Positions 26,437 to 35,901 of a DNA stretch of 64,000 nucleotides are shown here, piece after piece. Within the stretch, counting starts at the first letter, position 1. Each line of letters starts with the position of its first letter. The DNA is taken from positions 1,674,001 to 1,738,000 of the forward strand of contig NZ_JANADP010000001.1 in assembly GCF_024199945.1 (NCBI RefSeq). Reading direction: 5' to 3'. The notes under the pieces are model-generated. The model searched no databases and was not told the DNA's origin. It saw only the letters and a program-made list of their open reading frames with translations. A program made the position numbers and the translations under genes. This stretch comes from Bradyrhizobium sp. CCGUVB4N (GTDB lineage: Bacteria; Pseudomonadota; Alphaproteobacteria; Rhizobiales; Xanthobacteraceae).

Positions 26437-28173
26437 CTCTATGAACCCTTCACAGATTCGGAGGGCAACCTCGGCTCGCGGCCTGTTTATCGTGACGGCC
26501 AACCGGTCGAGAGCCGGCAGGCGGTCGCCCGCCGCGACCGTCTGATCGAGAAGCTTGCCTCGCTCCCTGCGGTCCCTGGAGCGCTGGACCAAGTCGTCCA
26601 GCGCTTCGGTACCGACTTGGTCGCCGAAGTAACCGGTCGCTCGCGCCGCATCGTTCGCAAGGGCGACCGGCTGGTGATCGAAAACCGAGCCGGCTCGGCC
26701 AACCTCGCAGAGACCTCGGCTTTCATGGACGACCTCAAGCGGATCCTAGTGTTCTCCGACGCCGGCGGCACCGGTAGGAGCTACCATGCCGAACGGTCGG
26801 CTCGGAATCGCCGCTTGCGGGTCCACTATCTGCTCGAGCCCGGCTGGAAGGCCGATGCCGCTATCCAGGGCCTCGGCCGCACGAACCGGACCAACCAGGT
26901 GCAGCCCCTGTTTCGTCCCATAGCGACCGACGTGAAGGCCGAGAAGCGCTTTCTCAGCACTATTGCCCGCAGGCTCGACACGTTGGGAGCCATCACGCGC
27001 GGCCAGCGCCAGACCGGAGGGCAGGGCCTGTTCCGGCCCGAGGACAATCTCGAGAGCCAGTATGGGCGTGACGCATTGCGTCAACTCTACACGCTGCTTG
27101 CGCGCGGCAAGGTCGACGGCTGCTCGCTCGAGAGGTTCGAGGATGCAACCGCCCTGAAGCTGACCGACACCAACGGGCTCAGGGATGACCTGCCGCCGAT
27201 CACGACCTTCCTGAACCGGTTGCTGGCGCTCACGATCGAGCTTCAGAACATCCTGTTCACCGTCTTCGAGCAGCTATTGATTGCTCGGATCGAGGGCACC
27301 GTCGCATCGGGCACCTACGACATCGGGCTGGAAACGCTCCGCGCCGAAAGCTTTGTCGTCACGGACCGGAGGACGATTTATGCGCATCCGGGCACTGGCG
27401 CGGAGACCCGGCTTCTCACGATTACCCAGAGCCTGCGCAACCATCCTGTGGGGCTGGATGACGCCCTCGCTCGTCATTCCGATCGTCATGCTGTCCTGCT
27501 GATCAATGAGCGCTCCGGGCGATCCGCCGTTCAGGTGCCGGCGGCGAGCTTCATGCTCGACGACGGCGAGATCGAACGGCGCGTCCGCCTGATCCGGCCG
27601 ATGGAGCAGCACAGCGTCTCCCTCAACATGATGGCGGAAAGCCATTGGGTCGAAACGGATCGAGAGCGTTTTGCCGCAGCCTGGCTGGCGGAGCTCGCCG
27701 AGGTACCCGAGTTCACCGAGAGTACGATCCACATTGTAGCGGGCCTGCTGTTGCCCATCTGGAAGCGACTGCCGAACGAATCCACCCGCGTCTATCGGCT
27801 CCAGACAGACGCAGGCGAACGGATCATCGGCCGCAAGGTCTCGGCTACCTGGGTTGCGAACGTCCTTGCGGCGGACGCGCCGGTGTTGACCCCGGATGCC
27901 GCCTTTGTCGCGCTGGTGGAGCGACGGACAGTCCTCGACCTTGCCGAGGATCTCCAGCTTCGCCGTGTTCGGGTGATGGGCGCATACCGCATCGAACTGT
28001 CTGGGTTCAACGACATGATGCGCGACCGACTACGGGCTTACGGTCTCTTTGGAGAGATTATCTCCTGGAAGCTGCGCATGTTCGTGCCGACGGACGCAAA
28101 CGGCGTCGAGATCCTGTCGAAGGTGCTCGAGTGCTATCCGGTCGCGCGCATCAGTGAGCGGGATGCCGCGTGA
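26437..28173 (+). pseudogene. Strawberry-notch family helicase, C-terminal part
   Basis: About 580 codons remain of a protein that in complete form has a methyltransferase-like N-terminus plus a superfamily 2 helicase and exceeds 1300 residues. The SNO C-terminal domain is recognisable by LRVHYLLEPGWKADAAIQGL then GRTNRTNQVQPLFRPIATDV, which includes the helicase motif VI Arg residues, and by KRFLSTIARRLDTLGAITRG. The N-terminal ATPase (Walker A/B) was lost at the IS3 junction. Such proteins are typical cargo of integrative conjugative elements in rhizobia. The remaining frame is undamaged and its stop overlaps the next start. Confidence 0.8.
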
Positions 28174-29234
28174 TGTCTCGCGATGCCTCCGAGCTGGCCC
28201 GCGGCCTCGCGCGCGAGGCCGAGGCAGTGTGCCGATACTATCTTTCCAATGGTAAGCGGGCGGGTCGATATTGGGTGGTCGGCGACGTCCACAACACCCC
28301 GGGCCGCTCGATGGTCGTGCGGCTCCAGGAATCGCTGAAAGGGCCTGCCGGCAAGTGGACGGACGCTGCGACCGGCGAGCATGGCGACCTCCTCGACATC
28401 ATCCGCGAATGCCGGGGTTTGCGTGACTTCCGCCAAGTCGCCGAGGAGGCGAGACGCTTTCTCAAGCTACCTCGTACCGAACGGGAGTCCGCATCGAAAC
28501 CCGAACGACTAGCGGTGCCAACCGGATCGCAACAAGCTGCCCGTCGGCTCTTTGCGATATCCAGCCCGATCGAGGGGACCGTGGTCGAGACATATCTGCA
28601 GCGTCACGGAATAACCCATGTGCACCATGACGGCAGCCTGCGCTTTCACCCACACTGCTACTATCGACCGGACGAGCACTTGCCGACTGAGACCTGGCCG
28701 GCGATGGTCGCTCGCGTCACCGACCTCGATGGACGGATCACGGGCGTCCACCGCACCTGGCTCGACCCGGACGGTTTCGATCGCGTACGGCTTGGCAAGG
28801 CTCCAATCGACACACCACGACGAGCGATGGGCGATCTTCTTGGCAATGCCGTTCGCTTCGGCGTGGTGGACGACGTGCTCGCTGCCGGCGAGGGTATCGA
28901 AACCATGCTGTCGCTACGCTACGTGCTGCCGACTATGCCGATGGCAGCTGCGCTTTCTGCCAATCACCTCTCAGCCCTGTTGCTCCCGTCGAGCCTGCGC
29001 CGGCTCTACATCGCCCGCGATGCCGATGCCGCCGGGGATGCGGTTCAGGCAGTTCTGACTCAGCGTGCAACAGACGCCGGTATTGAAGCGATTCCGTTGT
29101 CGCCTCGGCTGGGCGACTTTAACGAAGATCTGCACATATTCGGTCTCGATGCCCTCCGAGCAGCGTTGCGGCTTCAGCTCGTGCCGGAGGACGTCGTTCG
29201 CTTCCTGCATTCGTCGATGGTGGTCGCGGAATAG
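28173..29234 (+). CDS. Toprim-domain protein (DUF7146/primase-like) of ICE
   Basis: A 353-residue protein of the primase/helicase-like family that follows strawberry-notch genes in conjugative elements. The N-terminal part (about 1-100) has GRYWVVGDVHNTPGRSMVVR and a GEHGDLLDII zinc-less primase-like region. The toprim domain lies at about 225-310, with LAAGEGIETMLSLRYVLP (acidic EGIET motif) and RRLYIARDADAAGDAV (DxD-like motif). Its ATG overlaps the upstream stop (TGATG), indicating translational coupling. The frame is intact. It probably helps element replication or transfer, but the precise activity is unproven for this family. Confidence 0.8.
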   Translation: MSRDASELARGLAREAEAVCRYYLSNGKRAGRYWVVGDVHNTPGRSMVVRLQESLKGPAGKWTDAATGEHGDLLDIIRECRGLRDFRQVAEEARRFLKLPRTERESASKPERLAVPTGSQQAARRLFAISSPIEGTVVETYLQRHGITHVHHDGSLRFHPHCYYRPDEHLPTETWPAMVARVTDLDGRITGVHRTWLDPDGFDRVRLGKAPIDTPRRAMGDLLGNAVRFGVVDDVLAAGEGIETMLSLRYVLPTMPMAAALSANHLSALLLPSSLRRLYIARDADAAGDAVQAVLTQRATDAGIEAIPLSPRLGDFNEDLHIFGLDALRAALRLQLVPEDVVRFLHSSMVVAE

Positions 29235-29566
29235 CTCCCGGTGTTCGATCGACGTTGATAGGTCGGTCATAGGCGAGGCCAATGCCGGAAGAGAACGCGA
29301 CCACGGCCTTCTAGAGGGCGATCGGACGGCAAGCGGCCCGGGCCGGCAATGGCTGCGGCCGGCTATTTTCCGCCGCGCGCCGGCGATGTGAAGACACATC
29401 ATAGGTTTGGCCAGCGCGCTTTGCATCGCGAAGCAAAATAGCCGTCCTTCGCCATCCTCCGCTGCCGCTTCGGCCCTTTCGGGTTCTGGCCCGTTCCGCC
29501 CGCCGTCTGAGTGATCGCCACGAAGGCCGCGATGGGCGCGGTCAATCCGGCAGAGGACCTTCTTCC
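29235..29566. other. ICE spacer, no gene recognised
   Basis: About 330 bp between the toprim gene and the DUF2493 start. No clear coding frame was seen. Confidence 0.45.
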
Positions 29567-29697
29567 ATGACCGACCGTGACGACATCGAACCACCGCACA
29601 CCACATCTTCAACCGACCACGTCCTTAGCGAACTGCAGCTCTTTGGCTACCGTCCATTGGACGATGAACCGGATCCAAAACCGCTTCCCGAGCCCAG
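29567..29697 (+). pseudogene. DUF2493 protein, N-terminal fragment
   Basis: It starts MTDRDDIEPPHTTSSTDHVL and continues ELQLFGYRPLDDEPDPKPLP, the usual beginning of DUF2493 proteins of conjugative elements. At about 29697 the sequence jumps into the C-terminal part of TrbI in another frame. About 250 residues of DUF2493 are missing. Confidence 0.75.
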
Positions 29698-30129
29698 GGT
29701 GCAAGGCTCATCGGGACCTATGATAGCCAGGTCGCGTTTGGGCAGTCGCGCGTGCTCCTGGTCTGGACGCGCCTCATCATGCCGAATGGGAGGTCGATCG
29801 TCTTGGAGCGGCAGCCCGGTGCAGATACGGCAGGCTACTCCGGTCTTGAGGACGAGGTCGACAACCATTGGAAGGAGCTGTTGGGAGCAGCCGCTTTGTC
29901 GACGCTGCTCTCCGTTGGCACCGAGGTGAACTCGGGAGCGGATTCGGGTAGCGCCAACAGCGATCTGATCGCGGCGCTCCGCCGTGGAGCAGGGGATTCG
30001 ATCAATCAGACTGGCCAGCAGGTGGTCCGCCGCAATCTCAACATCCAGCCGACGTTGACGATCCGCCCGGGATTTCCGGTGCGGGTGATCGTCAATCGCG
30101 ACCTGGTGCTCGAGCCCTACAGAGGATGA
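29698..30129 (+). pseudogene. trbI: Conjugal transfer protein TrbI, C-terminal fragment
   Basis: The frame reads GARLIGTYDSQVAFGQSRVL then LVWTRLIMPNGRSIVLERQP, GAADT-like linker, and RRNLNIQPTLTIRPGFPVRV, the VirB10-like C-terminal domain of TrbI, which forms the outer-membrane part of the mating-pair channel. The cytoplasmic and transmembrane N-terminal two thirds are missing because of the fusion with DUF2493. Its stop overlaps the next start (ATGA). Confidence 0.85.
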
Positions 30130-30377
30130 GGACGATGCCAAAGCTTAAACTCGGAGCAATCGAAGACGATAAGCCTGTCAAGGTGGCTCACGAACTACCG
30201 GCGAGCGTGCACAGAGATCTCGTGGCCTACAGCGAAATTCTCGCACAAGAGAGCGGTCAGCCGATCCAGGATCCGAGCAAGTTGATCGCCCCGATGTTGG
30301 CGCGGTTCATGGCGGCAGACAGAAACTTTCGGAAGGCTCGCCGGGCACGTCAATGTCCGAGCGAAGGCGAGGGGTAA
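30126..30377 (+). CDS. DUF2274 protein (trb operon tail)
   Basis: An 83-residue protein reading MPKLKLGAIEDDKPVKVAHE from the internal ATG at 30135; the overlapping ATG at 30126 is also possible. DUF2274 genes follow trbI in many alphaproteobacterial conjugative elements. It has ELPASVHRDLVAYSEILAQE, which resembles a ribbon-helix-helix fold (inference). The frame is intact, but with trbI broken it has no working partner here. Confidence 0.8.
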   Translation: MRTMPKLKLGAIEDDKPVKVAHELPASVHRDLVAYSEILAQESGQPIQDPSKLIAPMLARFMAADRNFRKARRARQCPSEGEG

Positions 30378-30922
30378 CGCATAGAAAATCAGCTTCAGGA
30401 GAAGTCGAGCCGGCTTGGGTACGCGATCCTCGCGCAAGCCCGATAGGCCAGGCAGAAGAAATTGGCTCACTTGCCACGTTTGAGCACCACCTTTCTTCAT
30501 GCAAATCGGCTCTTTTATGCTGCCGCGGCTGGCACGATGGTCATAAGTGAGGCCAGGGTTGAACCGAGGAGCCTCCAGCTGAAGCCCCACGCTTGCCGTT
30601 CGGGACCATCCTTGGTCCCTGGCTAGCTTCAGAATGCGATCATTATTACGACGCATTGGCGGGGCGCGTGCTGCGTCTTTCGCGCCAGGTCTCGCCGAAA
30701 CATTCTGCTCGTCGGAGACCAGCAGGATTCACAAGCTCATTGCAGAATTTCGGCGCCCTGTATTACTTCTTCGCGCTAATTAGGCGCTAATCTAGCTTTA
30801 GGATTTGTTCCAGAGGCTGAGCGACCGAGGTTGCATCCAGTCAAAGTCCAAATTACTGGGCTTTGCGCACGCTACCGCAACGGCTCACCTGGGGAAAAGC
30901 TCTCGTAATAGGTGTTTCTCGA
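30378..30922. other. Intergenic stretch at the end of the ICE remnant
   Basis: A minus-strand frame (30656-30195) is open but lacks a recognised motif. No tRNA or attachment-site repeat was found that would mark an ICE end. Confidence 0.45.
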
Positions 30923-31654
30923 ATGACCACAGTTCTGATCACGGGTGCGAACCGCGGCATCGGCCTTGCGCTCGCGCAGCAATATGCGACCGACGGGGCC
31001 GAGGTGATTGCCTGCTGCCGTGAACCGGCAACGGCTGAAGCGCTAAGCGCCCTAGCAGAGGCGCGCGGCGGTAGCATTCGGATTATTCAGCTCGAAGTGG
31101 CCGACGAGGCCTCGATCGCATCCATGAAGCGGGCGATCGGCGATCAGCCGATTGACATCCTCATCAACAATGCGGGGATCAACGGCACCCCCAAGCCCCA
31201 GTCGGCCGACAGCATCGACGCCGAGAGTTGGATGAAGACGATCCGCGTCAACGCTCTCGGCCCGATACTCATTGCCCAAGCTTTGCGGGACAATTTGAGG
31301 CGCGGTTCTGAAAAGAAGATTGTGGCGATCAGCAGTGTTTATGGGTCGACTACAAAAGACTATGGTGCCGGCTACCCGAGCAGCCTTGACCGGTATGCAT
31401 ACCGGGCTTCGAAGGCGGCACTCAACAACGGCATGCGAGGGCTCGCTCGCGACTGGGCGGAGGACGGCGTCCTGGTGGGTATTTTGGATCCAGGATTCGT
31501 GCGGACGGACATGCCCGGTGAACTTGCCCGCAATTCCTCACAATCGATTTCGGCCGACGAGAGTGCGCGCGGCCTGAAGCAACGCATCGCCGAGCTCACA
31601 CCAGCTACCAGCGGCACCTTCCAGCGCTTCTGGGGGGAAGCAATCCCTTGGTAA
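30923..31654 (+). CDS. Short-chain dehydrogenase/reductase
   Basis: A 243-residue classical SDR that should interconvert a carbonyl and alcohol with NAD(P). Motifs: VLITGANRGIGLALAQQY (TGxxxGIG cofactor loop, residues 4-21), ILINNAGINGT (NNAG, about 80), KKIVAISSVYGST (catalytic Ser) and the YAYRASKAALN segment (YxxxK). It ends GTFQRFWGEAIPW. The ATG at 30923 starts directly at the Rossmann strand; the frame is open 20 codons further up to 30863, but this leader has no homology-like content. The substrate is unknown; the subgroup resembles C-factor/carbonyl-reductase-like SDRs. Confidence 0.88.
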   Translation: MTTVLITGANRGIGLALAQQYATDGAEVIACCREPATAEALSALAEARGGSIRIIQLEVADEASIASMKRAIGDQPIDILINNAGINGTPKPQSADSIDAESWMKTIRVNALGPILIAQALRDNLRRGSEKKIVAISSVYGSTTKDYGAGYPSSLDRYAYRASKAALNNGMRGLARDWAEDGVLVGILDPGFVRTDMPGELARNSSQSISADESARGLKQRIAELTPATSGTFQRFWGEAIPW

Positions 31655-32002
31655 TCCCCGCGTGAGAACTGCAGCACGTGTGTCGGTGCAATACTTTCAT
31701 GCTCGAACATGCCAGGCGCCGCATGTGAATTGCCATAAGCTTCCCGGGCAGCAGCTGGCGCTTGGCCGGCCGAGGGCCTTGCACAGGCGCGCGTGGTAAG
31801 ATGCGCGAGCCCGGAAGGCCGCTGCTGCCGACTGCTACTGTGCAAAAGTAATCGGCCTGACGATCGCATCGCCTAGTGAAACAACACGCTGGACCGGCGG
31901 TATGCTAGCCAGGGCCCGGTAAGCCTTGGGTGGTCGCCGCTTCATGACGATACAAGACCTGGACTCCTAATCTTTTCAGCTACGCGATGATGGAAAGCCT
32001 GC
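31655..32002. other. Intergenic stretch, nothing recognised
   Basis: About 350 bp between the SDR and ridA-like genes with no clear coding frame. Confidence 0.4.
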
Positions 32003-32359
32003 ATGCCAAATGAAATTCAGCGCCTACAAACCGGCGGCCGAATGAGCAAAGTAGTGATTGCGAATGGAGTTGTCTATCTGGCTGGCCAGGTGTCCGACAC
32101 CGAGTATGCGCCGATTGAGCAGCAAACGAACGAGACCCTCGCTAAAATAGACAAGCTACTTGCTTTGGCGGGGATCGATAAAACGCGCCTGCTTACTGCC
32201 ATGGTGTGGCTCAGTGACGCACGCCACATCGACGACTTTAATAAAGTTTGGGATGCATGGGTTCCAGTGGGTGAAGCTCCTGCTCGTGCTTGCGTGCAGT
32301 CTCGGCTTGCACACGACGGATATGACGTCGAAATCGCTGTCACGGCGCTCGGGCACTGA
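32003..32359 (+). CDS. RidA/YjgF family protein
   Basis: A 118-residue protein of the RidA superfamily, which in its best-known members hydrolyses reactive enamine/imine intermediates made by PLP enzymes. Landmarks: GVVYLAGQVSDTEYAPIEQQ, ETLAKIDKLLALAGIDKTRL, and the C-terminal EAPARACVQSRLAHDGYDVE with the conserved Arg of the active pocket. Members form trimers in the cytoplasm. It belongs to a divergent subgroup (often annotated Rid2-7), so deaminase activity is not certain. It is monocistronic here, with the Ald gene 840 bp downstream. Confidence 0.85.
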   Translation: MPNEIQRLQTGGRMSKVVIANGVVYLAGQVSDTEYAPIEQQTNETLAKIDKLLALAGIDKTRLLTAMVWLSDARHIDDFNKVWDAWVPVGEAPARACVQSRLAHDGYDVEIAVTALGH

Positions 32360-33194
32360 CCGCCCAAGCTGGCGACGTTCAAGCTCAATACGATAATGCT
32401 CGGCCTAGCATCGTGGTGTGTCTGTGGCGGCGCGCCTGTGGGGCGGCGGCACAGTGGCGCTGGTGGATCGCCATCTTCCGGGTAGCGAAAACCCCGCCGG
32501 ATGTCGGATTGATCGAGCGCGACGGTAGAATTGTGATTCATCTCCCCGCTCCGTCGCTAAGTTACGCCGTCAGGAGAAGATCGTGCACCACGCCTGCGCC
32601 ATCGCAGGTCTGTGCTGGTTAAGAACGCATTCTTTGCGTCTAGGGCTTAGATATCACCGCGCGGGATCGCGCAGCAAACGCGAGCCTAGTCGTGCATTGC
32701 GTGAGCGAGCATCGGCGCTCGCGTTTTCAATTGCTTCGGCGTGAATGTTGGGCCAATGTTTCGCGAGCGCGCGCCTACCGAGATCAAGAGCTGTGGCTTG
32801 CAGAACGTCTGCATTCGGCTGCACATTCCGAGCCAGGATAAGCTTAATGCTGGCGCCATTTTGAGATCCAGATTGCAGGCCGGCTGAACCGGTTTCAATC
32901 GACAACTCCGCTGCAGACTTCGGCTGCCATTTCAAAGCCCGCCAAGGCTTGCCTTGGATTGCAAGGGCACGACAACCTTGCGCTACAGTACGGGATAGTA
33001 CCGTTGGAGCGCTCGGTCTCAACTGGTGCACAAGGGCGAGTGGAACGAGAGTTTGCAAGGCCGGAGTCGAGCGAGCCGGATTCCTGCGTGGTGCCCAAAA
33101 ATTTGCTGAATTTATGCGTGATTTGGCCTCGTGTTTCGCAGGCTTGCGCTGCTCTTAGGATTAGAAAAGATCATCCAAGCAGGGAGAGTTGCAA
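32360..33194. other. 835-bp stretch with no recognised gene
   Basis: The longest open frame (33058-32654, minus, 134 codons) has no motif I recognise and may be chance. The region contains the upstream sequence of the alanine dehydrogenase gene; AGGGAGAG at about 33181 is a good ribosome-binding site for ATG 33195. Confidence 0.45.
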
Positions 33195-34307
33195 ATGAAG
33201 GTCGGTGTTCCGAAGGAAATCAAGACGCATGAATATCGCGTGGGTCTCACACCTGGAGCCGTCCGGGAATACGTGGCTGCTGGCCACAGCGTGATCGTCG
33301 AAACCAATGCGGGCGCCGGTATTGGGGCAACGGACGACAATTATCGCAAAGCCGGCGCCACGGTTGTGGATTCCGCTCGCGACGTGTTCGCGTCCAGTGA
33401 AATGATCGTGAAGGTCAAGGAGCCCCAGCCTTCCGAGTGGGTGCAGCTGAGAGAAAACCAGATCCTCTTCACCTATCTACACTTGGCTCCGGACCCGGAG
33501 CAGGCAAAGGGGCTGCTGAAGTCTGGATGCACGGCAATCGCCTACGAGACCGTGACTGATGCACATGGTGGCCTTCCGCTGCTTGCGCCGATGAGCGAGG
33601 TGGCGGGCAGGCTTGCGATCGAGGCTGCCGGTACTGCCCTCAAGAGATATACAGGAGGGCGCGGTTTGCTGATCGGTGGCGTGCCTGGTGTTCAGCCTGC
33701 CCGTATCGTGGTGATCGGAGGCGGCGTTGTTGGCACGCATGCGGCGCGAATGGCGGCCGGGTTGGGCGCCGAGGTCACCATCATTGACCGCTATCTACCT
33801 CGTCTTCGCGAGCTCGACGAACTGTTCGGAGGACGCGTTCGTACAAGGTTCTCGACAATCGATGCTGTTGAGGAGGAGGTATTTGCGGCCGACGTTGTCT
33901 TCGGTGCCGTGCTGGTGCCCGGAGCGAGCGCGCCGAAACTTGTTAGCCGTGGCATGTTGAGCTCGATGCGCAGAGGCTCGGTGATCGTTGACGTGGCGAT
34001 TGACCAAGGAGGCTGCTTTGAGACCTCGCGGGCGACCACGCACGCTGATCCAACTTACGAGGTGGACGGCGTCATCCATTACTGCGTGGCCAATATGCCG
34101 GGAGCTGTCCCGCTGACCTCGAGCCAGGCGTTGAATAACGCCACGCTGCCATTTGGCCTGGCTCTCGCTAACAAGGGATTCTCGGCCGTGCTCGAAAATC
34201 CGCATCTGCGCGCAGGCCTCAATGTCTATCGGGGTCGGCTAACCTACAAGGCGGTAGCGGAGAGCCTCGGCTTGCCGTTCTCGCCGATCGAACAGGCTGC
34301 AGCCTAA
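33195..34307 (+). CDS. ald: Alanine dehydrogenase
   Basis: A 370-residue NAD-dependent L-alanine dehydrogenase, which converts alanine to pyruvate and ammonia and back. The N-terminus MKVGVPKEIKTHEYRVGLTP and the block FTYLHLAPDPEQAKGLL (catalytic His) match the family. The Rossmann region is RIVVIGGGVVGTHAARMAAG followed by the acidic Asp in EVTIIDR. The C-terminal half has GSVIVDVAIDQGGCFETSRA and YCVANMPGAVPLTSSQALNN, where the other catalytic residues lie. Length and motifs are complete. I chose ATG 33195 rather than 33189 because it follows the AGGGAGAG site at good spacing and gives the canonical start. A strong terminator follows. Confidence 0.95.
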   Translation: MKVGVPKEIKTHEYRVGLTPGAVREYVAAGHSVIVETNAGAGIGATDDNYRKAGATVVDSARDVFASSEMIVKVKEPQPSEWVQLRENQILFTYLHLAPDPEQAKGLLKSGCTAIAYETVTDAHGGLPLLAPMSEVAGRLAIEAAGTALKRYTGGRGLLIGGVPGVQPARIVVIGGGVVGTHAARMAAGLGAEVTIIDRYLPRLRELDELFGGRVRTRFSTIDAVEEEVFAADVVFGAVLVPGASAPKLVSRGMLSSMRRGSVIVDVAIDQGGCFETSRATTHADPTYEVDGVIHYCVANMPGAVPLTSSQALNNATLPFGLALANKGFSAVLENPHLRAGLNVYRGRLTYKAVAESLGLPFSPIEQAAA

Positions 34308-34341
34308 CTGAAGCGGTCCCTTCGGGCGGCTCCCCGACTTT

Positions 34342-34370
34342 GGGCCACTCCTTTGGAGTGGCCCTTTTTT
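34342..34370 (+). terminator. Rho-independent terminator after ald
   Basis: A perfect 10-bp stem (GGGCCACTCC, TTT, GGAGTGGCCC) followed by six T, the classic form. It separates ald from the CoA-transferase gene 36 bp downstream. Confidence 0.95.
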
Positions 34371-34405
34371 GATCGCTGAAAATTCCCATTCCGGAGAACG
34401 CCTGG

Positions 34406-35635
34406 ATGTCAGACCTGCCGCTCACGGGCATCAAGATCCTCGACCTCACGCGCGTGCTCGCCGGGCCCCTGTCGGCCCAGATGCTCGGCGATCTCGGTGC
34501 GGAGGTGATCAAGATCGAGCGGCCGGGCACCGGCGACGACGCGCGCGCCTTCGGCCCGCCCTACCTGACCGATCCCGAGGGCAAGGCCAACAACAACAAT
34601 TCGTTCTACCTTTGCGCCAACCGCAACAAGAAGTCGGTCACCGTCAACATCGCCAAGCCCGAGGGGCAGGAGATCATCCGGCAGCTCGCGAAAGACGTCG
34701 ACGTCTTCATGGAGAACTATAAGGTCGGCGATCTCAAGCGCTACGGGCTCGACTATGAGACGATCAAGGCGATCAATCCCGGCATCATCTATTGCTCGGT
34801 GACCGGTTTCGGTCAGACCGGCCCTTACGCGCCGCGCGCGGGCTATGACGCGATCCTCCAGGCGATGGGCGGCCTGATGAGCGTCACCGGCCATATCGAC
34901 GGCGAGCCCGGCGAGGGCCCGATGAAGGTCGGTCCGTCGATCGTCGACTACATGACCGGCATGAACACCTCGATCGGGCTTCTCTCGGCGCTCTACCATC
35001 GCGACGCCAATGGCGGGCAAGGTCAGCACATCGACGTCTGCCTGTTCGATACCGTCATCGCATCGTTGTCGCACTGGCTACAGATCTACCTGGTCAACGG
35101 CAAGACGCCGCCGCGCCGCGGCACTTGGGGCAATGGTGGCATGCCGGCCGGTGTCTTCCGCTGCACCGACGGCGAACTGATGCTGGTGGTCGGCAATGAC
35201 GGCCAGTTCCAGCGCACCTGCGCCGTGCTCGGCGAGCCCGAGCTCGCCAACGACAAGCGCTTCATCAAGAACAACGACCGGGTCGTGCACGGCAAGGAGA
35301 TCATGGCGATCTTCGCTGGCCTGTTCCTGAAGAAACCGGTGGCCTACTGGCTGGAAAAGCTGGAGGAAGCCGGCGTGCCGTCAGGTCCGATCAACAATTT
35401 CGAGCAGGTGTTTAGCGATCCTCACGTCCAGTCGCGCGGCATGCGGGTGAAGGTCAACCATCGCTTCGAGCCCGACCTGTCGCTGATCCGCAACGCGCTG
35501 ACCTTCTCAGAGACGCCCGTCACGGAGTATCGCGCGCCGCCGCTGCTAGGTGAGCATACCCGGGAGATCCTCTCCGGAGCGCTCGGTTATGACGATGCAA
35601 AGATCACGATACTGAAGCAAGCGGGCGTGATCTGA
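34406..35635 (+). CDS. Class III CoA-transferase (CaiB/BaiF)
   Basis: A 409-residue family III CoA-transferase moving CoA between carboxylic acids. The N-terminus GIKILDLTRVLAGPLSAQML and the segment KIERPGTGDDARAFGPPYL are typical. GPSIVDYMTGMNTSIGLLSA contains the probable catalytic Asp181 that forms the acyl-anhydride. GGQGQHIDVCLFDTVI and the C-terminal YRAPPLLGEHTREIL are family signatures. It is complete. The coding sequence is strikingly GC-rich and regular compared with its neighbours, more like a chromosomal gene. The substrate (formyl, succinyl, mesaconyl) cannot be told. The APH-like gene 266 bp downstream could share a CoA-ester pathway. Confidence 0.92.
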   Translation: MSDLPLTGIKILDLTRVLAGPLSAQMLGDLGAEVIKIERPGTGDDARAFGPPYLTDPEGKANNNNSFYLCANRNKKSVTVNIAKPEGQEIIRQLAKDVDVFMENYKVGDLKRYGLDYETIKAINPGIIYCSVTGFGQTGPYAPRAGYDAILQAMGGLMSVTGHIDGEPGEGPMKVGPSIVDYMTGMNTSIGLLSALYHRDANGGQGQHIDVCLFDTVIASLSHWLQIYLVNGKTPPRRGTWGNGGMPAGVFRCTDGELMLVVGNDGQFQRTCAVLGEPELANDKRFIKNNDRVVHGKEIMAIFAGLFLKKPVAYWLEKLEEAGVPSGPINNFEQVFSDPHVQSRGMRVKVNHRFEPDLSLIRNALTFSETPVTEYRAPPLLGEHTREILSGALGYDDAKITILKQAGVI

Positions 35636-35901
35636 AAGGTATCGGGCGGTTTCTTTGCTCGCCAGCGAGTCAACTTGCGGACCCATCAGGCAGGCCCAAG
35701 TGAGGACGGGAAGAAAGGACTCGCTCAAGAAGGTGCTGTCTCCAGGATTAACGCGTGCGCCCTGGAGTTCCGCCGGGCGGAGGCGAGGGCGACCGTGGCT
35801 AGCGGCCGCTACCGTTCTTTGATGAGAAACGCGTCCTCGAGGGGCGCTGAATTTCGCTGCGCGAGATTGGAAGATAGGCAGCAAGAAGAAGGAGCGCTAC
35901 G

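Noticed and set aside
30378-30922. tRNA or attachment site at the end of the ICE remnant
   Set aside because: A short palindrome near GGGACCATCCTTGGTCCC looked promising but has no cloverleaf context and no matching repeat at the other end.
32654-33058. 134-codon minus-strand ORF
   Set aside because: No recognisable motif and no supporting context; could be chance in GC-rich DNA.
34409-35074. 221-codon minus-strand ORF
   Set aside because: Shadow of the GC-rich CoA-transferase gene.
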